Source: an uncultured Lachnospiraceae bacterium (GTDB lineage Bacteria > Bacillota > Clostridia > Lachnospirales > Lachnospiraceae). From it: a stretch of DNA of 6,457 bases. Each line of letters opens with the position of its first letter. Position 1 is the first letter of the stretch. Where the stretch lies: the NCBI GenBank assembly GCA_902784025.1, contig CACZTF010000075.1:1-6457 (forward strand). Reading direction: 5' to 3'. Under the pieces are notes generated by a model that was not told the DNA's origin, did no database searches, and saw only the letters and a list, made by a program, of their open reading frames with translations. The translations under genes were made by a program, and so were the position numbers. This document shows, one piece after another, positions 1-5,768 of this stretch.

Positions 1-1427
1 TATGCAAATGTGTCAAGGTAGTCTTCAAGTATAGCCTTCCTCAGATCCGCATCCACCCGGAACTCATCCTCCGGCTCCCGGCTGCCCTCTACAAAGAGGT
101 AGGACATAAGCTCCAACGCCTGTTTTGCATTTACCAGGTCCTTACGGCGGCGCTTCTGGCCTACCCCCATATAAAGTCTGAGCGCTGCAAGCATCATTTC
201 CTCATCCTCAAAATATGTCTGCTGCTCCTTCGTGCCGTACTCCGCTGCCCAGTTCTTTAAGAACCCAAAGATCTCATTTTCATCAAGCACCGACAACTCA
301 TTTTTACAGATATTCTCCAGCTTATCCATATCAAACAGAGCACCTGAGTTGTTCATCTTCTTCACGGAAAACGGAAACTCATTTATATCCGCATCCGGGT
401 TATTCCTGTGCCACTCCTCAAAATCGGAATTCAGAAGGGTCATAAGATACACTTTTATGCACTGCGGGTGGTACCCCTCTTCTTTATAGAAGGAAAGACT
501 CATCTCCGGGTCGCTTCTCTTGGAAAGCTTTCTCTTGCCCCCGGTCTCCGGATCTATCTTCATCAAATGTGCCGTATGAGCATACATGGGCATCTTAAAA
601 CCAAGAGTATCAAAAAGCTCCTTGTGTACGGGCACGCTGGCAAGCCACTCTCCGCCTCTCAGCACAAGAGTGGTACGCATGAGATGATCATCCACCGCAT
701 GGGCAAAATGATAAGTGGGTATCCCGTCCTTCTTTAAGATAACGATATCCGTAATATTCTCGGGAAGCTTGATCTCCCCCTTGATCTCATCCGTAAAGGT
801 AAATTCCTTATCCGGAGTTCCCATTGACTTGAGCCTCAGCACATAAGGCTCTCCCGCATCCAGTTTTTCCTTTATCTCATCAAGCCCCTTGTCTCTCCAT
901 ATGGCATATTCACCATAATATCCCGTAAGAACTTTGTTTTCTTCCTGCTTCTCCCTTATGGCCTCAAGTTCCTCCTCCCCGCAAAAACACGGATAAGCTC
1001 TTCCCTCTTCAACCAACTTCTTTGCAAATGTGTGGTAGATATCCTTCCTTTCGCTCTGGGTATAAGGCGCATACACATTTGCCGGGTCATCATCAGGCAA
1101 ATGTGCCCCCTCATCGAACTTTATACCGAAATACCCCAGGGACTCGATTATAAGCTCCAGCGCTCCATCCACTTTACGTTTTGCATCCGTGTCTTCAATA
1201 CGCAAAAAAAAGCTGCCCTCACGGGTGTGTGCCGCCCGCTCATCCGCAAGAGCGCTGTAAAGATTTCCCAAATGTATAAAGCCTGTGGGGGACGGTGCAA
1301 GTCTGGTCACCTCGTCCTTCTTCCCAAGCTTTCTGTAAGGGTATATCTCCTCATATTCTTCAGGTGTCTTCAGATCCTCACCCTTAAATAAAAGCTCTGC
1401 CAATTCCTTATATTCTGCTTCTGTCAT
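1..1427 (-). CDS. gltX: Glutamate--tRNA ligase (GluRS), 3' end cut by window edge
   Basis: Class I aminoacyl-tRNA synthetase that charges tRNA with glutamate in the cytoplasm. The first 475 residues are visible; the stop lies outside the window. Residues 45-55 read A-P-S-P-T-G-F-I-H-L-G, the HIGH signature in its HLGN form. RIEDTD follows at 76-81, and KLSKR at 300-304 is the KMSKS loop. A cysteine pair (C-F-C) follows near residue 147. R-G-G-E-W-L-A-S with a downstream H-K-E-L matches the GluRS core before the KMSKS loop. The start at 1427 is the only sensible ATG. It is preceded by AAGGAAGAG about 10-13 nt upstream and by a good promoter about 45 nt from the likely transcript start. The roughly 40 residues before the HIGH motif are longer than in E. 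coli GluRS and, from memory, fit a longer clostridial type of about 550 residues. The short leader leaves no room for a T-box. Confidence 0.94.
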   Translation of the reverse strand, partial: MTEAEYKELAELLFKGEDLKTPEEYEEIYPYRKLGKKDEVTRLAPSPTGFIHLGNLYSALADERAAHTREGSFFLRIEDTDAKRKVDGALELIIESLGYFGIKFDEGAHLPDDDPANVYAPYTQSERKDIYHTFAKKLVEEGRAYPCFCGEEELEAIREKQEENKVLTGYYGEYAIWRDKGLDEIKEKLDAGEPYVLRLKSMGTPDKEFTFTDEIKGEIKLPENITDIVILKKDGIPTYHFAHAVDDHLMRTTLVLRGGEWLASVPVHKELFDTLGFKMPMYAHTAHLMKIDPETGGKRKLSKRSDPEMSLSFYKEEGYHPQCIKVYLMTLLNSDFEEWHRNNPDADINEFPFSVKKMNNSGALFDMDKLENICKNELSVLDENEIFGFLKNWAAEYGTKEQQTYFEDEEMMLAALRLYMGVGQKRRRKDLVNAKQALELMSYLFVEGSREPEDEFRVDADLRKAILEDYLDTFA

Positions 1428-1478
1428 ACTGTTTCACTCTTCCTTTTCCGTTCTTTTGCATAAATATCATATTTTGTA

Positions 1479-1508
1479 ATTGTAACATACACATCCCTTT
1501 CTTGTCAC
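1479..1508 (-). promoter_or_regulatory. Sigma-A promoter of gltX (extended -10)
   Basis: Reading the minus strand, GTGACA (1508-1503) is followed after 18 nt by TACAAT (1484-1479), with TGT just before the -10 hexamer making an extended -10. An overlapping TTGAAG is a second possible -35. The predicted transcript start near 1472 gives a leader of about 45 nt before the gltX ATG. Confidence 0.6.
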
Positions 1509-1555
1509 TTCAATTACCGGTCCATAAAGGTAAAAAAATGCCCTTGACTGCATTA

Positions 1556-1585
1556 CATAAAAAACACCCGTAAAAACAGGTGTTT
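1556..1585 (-). terminator. Intrinsic terminator after the repeat-protein gene
   Basis: On the minus strand a 10-bp stem (AAACACCTGT pairing with ACGGGTGTTT, one G-U pair, loop TTTT) runs from 1585 to 1562. A T-run follows directly, six T in all counting those in the stem. It lies 45 nt past the stop codon of the repeat-protein gene and separates that gene from gltX. Confidence 0.75.
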
Positions 1586-1629
1586 CCCATTATTATGCTT
1601 TTCCCGCCGTAATTTATCTGATGTAAGCA

Positions 1630-2622
1630 TCAATCCCTATCGTAACTGAAAAGTCTGTGCATTATGCCTTTCTTCTTTTTAGGCTTTTCCTTTTTAGCCA
1701 TTTTCTCTTTTTTGTGCTTTTCCTTTTTAGCCGCTTTCTCTTTTGCTTTTATATCTGCGTCCCTATTTTTTTCAGAAACTTTTGCTTCTTTTTTCTTTCC
1801 GGAATCCCCTGCTGCTTCTGATCTGTTTTCTTCAGAACTTTCCTGATCTTTTGCATCTTCTGCAGCTGTGCCGGATCTTTCAGCCCTGCTTTTCTTAAGA
1901 CTGTCTGTCATATCATAAGGCCAGTAATCATTTGAAACAGAGGGCGTACCGGTCCTGTTCTTTGAATTCCCCCCGCTCATATCATAGGGCCAGTAATCGT
2001 CATAGGGGGACTTTGTGACTTCTTTTGCTGCGCTTTTAACTGCCGGTTCCGGAGCAGATGCCTCTGCAGCAACTTCTGTTTCAGTCGCTTCAGGCTCTGC
2101 CGCGGGGGTTTCCGTTTCCGTCTTATGACTCTTGCTCTTTCCACCTGTCATATCATACGGCCAGTCCGGAGTATAGTCTGCTGCCGGAGCTTCTTCCTTT
2201 GCCGGTTCAGTAGCAGGCTCTTCTGAAACTGCTTCTGCCACGGTAACTTCAGGCTCTGACGCTTCCGTCTTATGACTCTTGCTCTTTCCGCCTGTCATAT
2301 CATACGGCCAGTCCGGAGTATAGTCTGCTACAGGAGCTTCCTCCTTTACAGGTTCCGGGGCAGGCTCCTCTGAGACTGCTTCTGCCACGGCGCCTTCAGA
2401 CTCTGCCGCTTCCGTCTTATGGCTCTTGCTCTTTCCGCCTGTCATATCATACGGCCAGTCCGGAGTATAGTCCGCTGCCGGAGCTTCCTCCTTTGCCGGT
2501 TCCGGAACCGGCACCTCTCCCTCCCCTAAAACCTCTTTCATTTTTTTCTTTACCCCTCCGCCTGTCATGTCATATCTCCAGTCAGGTGTATACCCAGTTT
2601 TACCGCTCTCTCCCATATCCAT
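1630..2622 (-). CDS. Low-complexity protein with six WPYDM(T/S)GG motifs, function unknown
   Basis: I do not recognise a family. With the start at 2622 the protein has 330 residues. It has no signal peptide and no membrane segment, so it is probably cytoplasmic. Six aromatic motifs are separated by Ala/Glu/Pro-rich acidic linkers. The first four read YTPDW(P/R)YDMTGG and begin at about residues 11, 52, 101 and 150; the last two read DDYWPYDMSGG and NDYWPYDMTD at about 208 and 232. Motifs 2-4 are each followed by KSKSHKTE and lie exactly 49 residues apart. The last 85 or so residues are strongly Lys-rich and end in G-I-M-H-R-L-F-S-Y-D-R-D. The layout suggests a mostly disordered protein with repeated short binding motifs and a basic tail that could contact RNA, DNA or membrane; this is inference. 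An in-frame ATG at 2649 gives 339 residues but lacks a well-placed ribosome site, whereas 2622 has an ideal one. Confidence 0.85.
   Translation of the reverse strand: MDMGESGKTGYTPDWRYDMTGGGVKKKMKEVLGEGEVPVPEPAKEEAPAADYTPDWPYDMTGGKSKSHKTEAAESEGAVAEAVSEEPAPEPVKEEAPVADYTPDWPYDMTGGKSKSHKTEASEPEVTVAEAVSEEPATEPAKEEAPAADYTPDWPYDMTGGKSKSHKTETETPAAEPEATETEVAAEASAPEPAVKSAAKEVTKSPYDDYWPYDMSGGNSKNRTGTPSVSNDYWPYDMTDSLKKSRAERSGTAAEDAKDQESSEENRSEAAGDSGKKKEAKVSEKNRDADIKAKEKAAKKEKHKKEKMAKKEKPKKKKGIMHRLFSYDRD
2117..2510 (-). repeat. 147-bp in-frame tandem repeat, about 2.7 copies
   Basis: The plus-strand sequence TCCGTCTTATG recurs at 2117, 2264 and 2411, an exact period of 147 bp (49 codons). Units 2117-2263 and 2264-2410 differ at about 16 positions by hand alignment. 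The third unit follows to about 2505-2510 and then diverges. Each unit encodes one YTPDWPYDMTGG motif, the KSKSHKTE segment and an acidic linker. The period is a multiple of three, so gain or loss of units would keep the frame. Confidence 0.9.
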
Positions 2623-2629
2623 GCCGCGT

Positions 2630-2637
2630 TCTCCTTT
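2630..2637 (-). promoter_or_regulatory. Ribosome binding site that fixes the repeat-protein start
   Basis: AAAGGAGA on the minus strand, with AGGAG ending 8 nt before the ATG at 2622. It lies inside the longer reading frame that begins at 2649. The nearest GGAGG-like sequence to 2649 is about 20 nt away, so 2622 is the better start. Confidence 0.75.
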
Positions 2638-2709
2638 CATCTGATCCATTTTAAAGCATCGGGTAAACGCCTCCGAAACCCCGTAAAGCCCGAAGACAAC
2701 CTTTGTTTT

Positions 2710-2738
2710 ATGATACTCTTTTTTACATAGTTCTACAA
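2710..2738 (-). promoter_or_regulatory. Proximal promoter candidate of the repeat-protein gene
   Basis: Minus strand TTGTAG (2738-2733), 17-nt spacer, TATCAT (2715-2710). The -10 matches the sigma-A consensus at five of six positions; the -35 matches only in its first three. The predicted start near 2703 gives a leader of about 80 nt. Confidence 0.4.
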
Positions 2739-2788
2739 TATTAATATAGCTTTAGAAATTAAGGATATATTTTACAGGTGCCTATAAA

Positions 2789-2816
2789 GATATACTAAAC
2801 AGGGTGTTTATGTTAA
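2789..2816 (-). promoter_or_regulatory. Distal promoter candidate with palindromic spacer
   Basis: Minus strand TTAACA (2816-2811), 16-nt spacer, TATATC (2794-2789). The spacer contains a perfect inverted repeat, TAAACA-CCC-TGTTTA (2810-2796). This could be an operator, or a small hairpin at the end of the neighbouring transcript. The -10 is weak, so the call is tentative. Confidence 0.25.
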
Positions 2817-2817
2817 T

Positions 2818-2840
2818 AAAAAAAGGAGAAGCTTTTTCCC
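2818..2840 (-). terminator. Probable terminator after the zinc-ribbon/SHOCT gene
   Basis: About 20 nt past the stop codon, the minus strand has a short imperfect hairpin (GGAAAA-AGC-TTCTCC, one mismatch) followed by seven T (2824-2818). The T-run is good but the stem is weak, so termination may be partial. Confidence 0.45.
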
Positions 2841-2860
2841 GCCTGTCCTCATGTTTTCTC

Positions 2861-3697
2861 TTACAAATCCAACAGCTTTTCTTTCTTCTTTTCAAAATCC
2901 TCTTTTGTTATCACTCCTTCATCAAGAAGCTTCTTATACTCCCTTAGCATATCAGGCACGGAATCCCCGCCCGCAGCAGATACGTTTGCTTCCTCCTGTC
3001 CTCCGGGTAACAGTCCTGACGTTTCTGCTTCTTTTTCTTTCTTTTCCTCCTCCGGTCTGCAGATCATATCCAAAAGCGAAAGGATTTTTTTTGCAGTCTT
3101 GGAAGCACGTACATATTTGTCACTATCTGTATATACCTTATCATTGTTAAGGATATGTATGTAAATATCCCGTGCCCCCTCGTCCTTGAGACCTATCCTT
3201 ACTTTCATATTTCTGCAAAGGGTTTTCTTTCTTACAGGACTCTTATCTTCTGTCAGTTCATAAGAATCAATATCTTCAAACCTGAACTCCACGGGCAGGG
3301 AACTCTCGCCTTTAGTGACCGGTGACGGCTGAAAAAATACCATCCTCTGCACCGTGTCCACGGTCATGCTTTCCCCGATCAGCCCTTTTACCGTTATAAG
3401 ACCGTTGTTTTCCTGTCCCTCCTGTTTCTTATCCGTGGTCCCGGGCAGATTACTTGCTGCAAAAACTTTATCTTTCATAGAGTTTGCGGGACGTGTCCCC
3501 GGTCTGAAACGTGTTCCCCGGCGTGAAGTAACCGCTTCTATGATCTCATCATCTGTCATATTCCTGAGCTTCCGGAAAATACCTACCCCCGTATAATGAT
3601 TACAGTCAAAGCAGATAAAACGTCCCTCTGATATCTTTGATCCGTTAAACGCAGTGATCCCTTTGCCGCACACCAGACATCTCTTATCATCACTCAT
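2861..3697 (-). CDS. Zinc-ribbon (DUF4428-like) and SHOCT domain protein
   Basis: A 278-residue cytoplasmic protein of unknown function. Residues 7-32 form a four-cysteine zinc ribbon (C7-x2-C10, C29-x2-C32) with the C-x-x-C-G-K and I-C-x-x-C pattern of DUF4428-type domains. A hydrophilic linker with Arg and Gly runs to about 95. Residues 98-215 look globular and rich in strands (L-I-T-V-K, V-E-F-R-F-E-D-I-D-S-Y-E-L, M-K-V-R-I-G-L, D-I-Y-I-H-I-L), as in small PH-like domains found between such zinc ribbons and SHOCT motifs. A charged linker (216-246) leads to a C-terminal SHOCT motif at 247-278, with L-x-E-Y-K-K-L-L-D-E-G-V-I-T-K-E-D-F. SHOCT motifs often accompany oligomerisation or membrane-linked proteins, but no membrane segment is present. 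The start at 3697 has GAGGA 5 nt upstream. The gene points the same way as the repeat-protein gene, but a terminator candidate lies between them. Confidence 0.88.
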   Translation of the reverse strand: MSDDKRCLVCGKGITAFNGSKISEGRFICFDCNHYTGVGIFRKLRNMTDDEIIEAVTSRRGTRFRPGTRPANSMKDKVFAASNLPGTTDKKQEGQENNGLITVKGLIGESMTVDTVQRMVFFQPSPVTKGESSLPVEFRFEDIDSYELTEDKSPVRKKTLCRNMKVRIGLKDEGARDIYIHILNNDKVYTDSDKYVRASKTAKKILSLLDMICRPEEEKKEKEAETSGLLPGGQEEANVSAAGGDSVPDMLREYKKLLDEGVITKEDFEKKKEKLLDL

Positions 3698-3824
3698 GAT
3701 CTTCCTCGCTTATATATCATTTATCCAAATCTTTTACAAATACGTCATTATCAGGGATCCGCCGGTGGATGAATCATTAAAATACACCTGAACATATTTA
3801 TCCGAACCCTGATCATATTGCTCC

Positions 3825-3853
3825 ATTATACCACCACTAAGAACATTTTGCAC
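3825..3853 (-). promoter_or_regulatory. Leftward promoter of the zinc-ribbon/SHOCT gene
   Basis: On the minus strand a consensus -10 TATAAT (3830-3825) is preceded by TGG (3833-3831), giving an extended -10. A weak -35 GTGCAA (3853-3848) sits 17 nt upstream. The predicted start near 3818 gives a leader of about 120 nt. The -35 box is the complement of one used by the rightward murG promoter, so the two promoters overlap back to back. Confidence 0.55.
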
Positions 3854-3883
3854 TTTGACCCATATCTTTTATAATGATATACT
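3848..3883 (+). promoter_or_regulatory. Two overlapping rightward promoters of murG
   Basis: The strongest reading is TTGACC (3855-3860), 17-nt spacer, TATACT (3878-3883) with TGA before it (extended -10). A second, shifted set is TTGCAC (3848-3853), 16-nt spacer, TATAAT (3870-3875). Both point toward murG with starts near 3882-3890. The reading frame of murG stays open upstream to a TTG at 3855, but that codon is the -35 box, so it is not a start. Confidence 0.75.
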
Positions 3884-3895
3884 ACACAAACAAGA

Positions 3896-3913
3896 AACCG
3901 GTATCACCCGGTT
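3896..3913 (+). other. Hairpin at the 5' end of the murG leader
   Basis: AACCGG (3896-3901), loop TATCAC, CCGGTT (3908-3913): a perfect 6-bp GC-containing stem only a few bases after the predicted transcript start. No T-run follows, so it is not a terminator. Such 5' hairpins can protect mRNA from decay; a regulatory role is possible but unproven. Confidence 0.5.
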
Positions 3914-3989
3914 CCAATATTTAAAAAGACTTTTACAAGAACAAATAATACTCAATAATAACGATCATCACGGAGAGAAAGAAGGAATT

Positions 3990-5063
3990 ATGGAAAAGAC
4001 ACGAAAACGAAGGCTCATCATGACAGGCGGCGGTACTGCAGGTCACGTAATGCCAAATATAGCACTTCTGCCGGAACTACGTCTCGAAGATTACCTTATA
4101 GCATATATAGGCTCTGAAAACGGCATAGAAAAAGACCTTATAAAAGAACAACATGTTAAATATTACGGGATCTCTTCCGGTAAGCTCCGCCGCTACATGA
4201 GCCTGCAGAATCTTACCGATCCCTTCAAAGTGATCAAAGGTTATACCCAGGCGAAGAAAATCCTCAAAAAACTCAAACCGGATGTGGTCTTTTCAAAAGG
4301 AGGCTTCGTTACTGTTCCTGTAGTAGTCGCTGCGGGAAGGATGGGTATCCCGGTTATCATACATGAGTCCGATATGACTCCGGGACTTGCAAACAAGATC
4401 GCCATGAGGTATGCAAAGACGATCTGCTGCACTTTCCCGGAAACCCTTAAGCATATCCCCGAATCAAAAGCTGTACTGACAGGAACACCCATTAGAGCTG
4501 AACTTATAGAAGGGGATAAGAACAAAGGCTTTCAATTTACGGGGCTTACCCCGGGCAAACCGGTGATCCTGGCGGTCGGCGGCAGTACAGGAGCAAAAAA
4601 CCTGAATGAAGCTTTATGGCGTATTCTTCCTGAGCTGGTCAATACCTACAATGTGGTACATCTGTGCGGCTCCGGTAAGACTGATCCCCGTTATGACAAT
4701 ATACGCGGATACGTACAATATGACTATATAAATGAACAGATGCGCGACCTTCTGGCTATGGCGGATATTGTGGTTTCCCGTGCCGGCGCCAATGCTATTT
4801 TTGAGTTTCTGACTCTACGCAAACCTAATCTCCTGGTGCCCTTACCTGCAGATGCAAGCCGCGGCGATCAGATACTGAATGCGAACTCCTTTAAAAAACA
4901 GGGGTATTCCGCTGTCATAACCGAAGATAAGATAACACCGAAGTCATTATTAAAAGAAATAAATGATCTTTACAAAAACAGAAACAAATATATAGAAGAA
5001 ATGGAAAAAAGTTCTCTTCAGAACTCCATTATGAAGATAGTCGATCTGATCGATTCCGCATGA
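3990..5063 (+). CDS. murG: MurG, lipid II-forming GlcNAc transferase
   Basis: Transfers GlcNAc from UDP-GlcNAc to lipid I to make lipid II, the peptidoglycan precursor, at the inner face of the membrane (GT28, GT-B fold). The 357 residues match the usual MurG length. Visible motifs: G-G-G-T-A-G-H-V at 13-20 (first glycine loop), F-S-K-G-G-F-V-T-V-P at 101-110 (second), H-E-S-D at 125-128, G-T-P-I-R at 165-169, G-G-S-T-G-A-K at 197-203 (third), S-R-A-G-A-N-A-I-F-E at 263-272 and R-G-D-Q-I-L-N-A at 291-298 (nucleotide-sugar site). The start at 3990 has AAGGA 3 nt and GGAGAG 12 nt upstream; a later ATG at 4020 would delete the first beta strand. No other cell-wall or division gene is adjacent, so this copy lies outside a mur/fts cluster, as is common in Clostridia. 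Confidence 0.94.
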   Translation: MEKTRKRRLIMTGGGTAGHVMPNIALLPELRLEDYLIAYIGSENGIEKDLIKEQHVKYYGISSGKLRRYMSLQNLTDPFKVIKGYTQAKKILKKLKPDVVFSKGGFVTVPVVVAAGRMGIPVIIHESDMTPGLANKIAMRYAKTICCTFPETLKHIPESKAVLTGTPIRAELIEGDKNKGFQFTGLTPGKPVILAVGGSTGAKNLNEALWRILPELVNTYNVVHLCGSGKTDPRYDNIRGYVQYDYINEQMRDLLAMADIVVSRAGANAIFEFLTLRKPNLLVPLPADASRGDQILNANSFKKQGYSAVITEDKITPKSLLKEINDLYKNRNKYIEEMEKSSLQNSIMKIVDLIDSA

Positions 5064-5126
5064 CCGGTATTAATAAATATTTACATCTATATTTACATCT
5101 ATATTTTCATTTGTATTAATCGGTCA
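5061..5126 (+). repeat. Inverted repeat at the murG stop enclosing three 12-bp tandem repeats
   Basis: Left arm TGACCG (5061-5066, beginning with the murG stop codon) and ATTAATA (5069-5075) pair with TATTAAT (5114-5120) and CGGTCA (5121-5126), giving 13 pairs with a 2-nt bulge. The loop holds three consecutive 12-bp units: ATATTTACATCT at 5077-5088 and 5089-5100, then ATATTTTCATTT at 5101-5112. No strong T-run follows, so it is a poor classical terminator. It may protect or attenuate the 3' end of the murG mRNA. Confidence 0.7.
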
Positions 5127-5144
5127 TTTGTGTTATTATACAAA
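5111..5144 (+). promoter_or_regulatory. perR promoter with palindrome over the -10
   Basis: TTGTAT (5111-5116), 17-nt spacer, TATTAT (5134-5139), with a start near 5146. An 18-bp imperfect palindrome, TTTGTGTTATTATACAAA (5127-5144; 7 of 9 positions match between halves), covers the -10. This is a natural place for an autoregulatory operator of a Fur-family repressor, although it is not the textbook TTATAATnATTATAA box. Confidence 0.45.
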
Positions 5145-5193
5145 ATAGGAATAGATATCATTATTATTTGTGTTTTTTACCGGGGTGAATATC

Positions 5194-5595
5194 ATGGGAA
5201 CGATAAAAAGAAGTAAACAAAGAGAAGCCATTAAAACTTTTTTGTATTCCAGACACGACCACCCCACAGCCGAGGTGGTCTATAACAACGTAATAAAGGA
5301 TTTTCCTAAAATAAGTCTGGGTACGGTATATCGTAACCTTTCTTTTCTTGTGGACCAGGGTGAGGCGATTACTGTTCCCTGCGAAGACGGATCCGTTCAT
5401 TTTGACGGAAGGATCACACCCCACTATCATTTCCAGTGTACAAAATGCGGAAGGATCCATGACATTGATCTGGATGATCCGGTTTATGAATCTGAGGTAA
5501 TATCTGCACCCCAGAAAAAACTGGAGGACGGCAGTGTCATAACCGGTCATGTTACATTCTTTTACGGTCTGTGCGGGGAATGCACCGGAAACTGA
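5194..5595 (+). CDS. perR: Fur-family repressor, PerR type
   Basis: Metal-dependent DNA-binding repressor of 133 residues, normal for Fur/PerR. The N-terminal winged helix includes H-P-T-A-E-V-V-Y (23-30) and the recognition helix S-L-G-T-V-Y-R-N-L (41-49). Two CxxC pairs, C82/C85 and C127/C130, form the structural zinc site. Aligned from memory with B. subtilis PerR, all five regulatory metal ligands are present: H23 (H37), D71 (D85), H77 (H91), H79 (H93) and D90 (D104). This supports a PerR-type peroxide sensor, in which Fe-bound His residues are oxidised by H2O2, over Fur or Zur. The start at 5194 has GGGGTG 6 nt upstream; an upstream GTG at 5170 lacks a ribosome site. The gene is probably monocistronic, with its own promoter and terminator. 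No peroxide-defence gene is adjacent, so its targets must lie elsewhere. A generic Fur-family role remains possible. Confidence 0.9.
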   Translation: MGTIKRSKQREAIKTFLYSRHDHPTAEVVYNNVIKDFPKISLGTVYRNLSFLVDQGEAITVPCEDGSVHFDGRITPHYHFQCTKCGRIHDIDLDDPVYESEVISAPQKKLEDGSVITGHVTFFYGLCGECTGN

Positions 5596-5615
5596 AAAAA
5601 AGTATAATATGACAG

Positions 5616-5652
5616 AGCGGGACAAGGATATCACATTGGACCCGCTTTTTTG
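5616..5652 (+). terminator. Intrinsic terminator of perR
   Basis: AGCGGG (5616-5621) pairs with CCCGCT (5641-5646). CAA/TTG can pair further inside, and a run of six T (5646-5651) follows. It begins 20 nt after the perR stop codon. Confidence 0.85.
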
Positions 5653-5768
5653 TTTATAATTTTTTTATAAAAATAACATCTTTTCTTTTTTCATGATCAC
5701 ATACAGACAGACTGTACACGTTGAAACTCTCAGAAACCCCCATTTTTTCCGCTTTTAATAAACCTTGA

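Noticed and set aside
1032..1391. A 119-codon plus-strand frame opposite gltX
   Set aside because: It is a shadow of gltX, which has clear synthetase motifs in the other strand.
1664..1846. A Phe/Ser-rich plus-strand frame that looks like membrane segments
   Set aside because: It is the complement of the Lys/Glu-rich tail of the repeat protein, where AAG/AAA codons read as Phe and Leu.
2117..2510. Regular repeats as a possible CRISPR array
   Set aside because: The period is 147 bp with repeat and linker both coding in frame; there are no short repeats with unique spacers and no cas genes.
2623..2649. Nine-residue N-terminal extension of the repeat protein
   Set aside because: It would contain the ribosome site of the better start at 2622 and has no well-placed site of its own.
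3734..3826. A 30-codon minus-strand frame (M-E-Q-Y-D-Q-G ... M-T-Y-L) just upstream of the zinc-ribbon gene
   Set aside because: Its ATG is part of the -10 hexamer TATAAT of the leftward promoter, so the transcript should begin after the start codon; no good ribosome site is present.
3855..3989. N-terminal extension of MurG by 45 residues from a TTG
   Set aside because: The TTG is the -35 box of a strong promoter and has no ribosome site; the extension does not resemble MurG, which begins just before the first beta strand and glycine loop.
5164..5634. A 156-codon minus-strand frame opposite perR
   Set aside because: It is the antisense of a well-conserved Fur-family gene and runs through its terminator; it has no recognisable domain.
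5610..5660. A 16-codon frame starting at 5609-5610 after perR
   Set aside because: It lies inside the intrinsic terminator hairpin and T-run and has no ribosome site.
5654..5670. TTATAA-TTTTT-TTATAA as a PerR box
   Set aside because: The spacing does not match the 7-1-7 PerR box and the site is behind the terminator, not at a promoter; it is probably just AT-rich sequence.
5693..5758. A 21-codon plus-strand frame (M-I-T-Y-R-Q-T-V-H ...) between perR and amt
   Set aside because: No promoter or ribosome site precedes it; the upstream bases are pyrimidine-rich.
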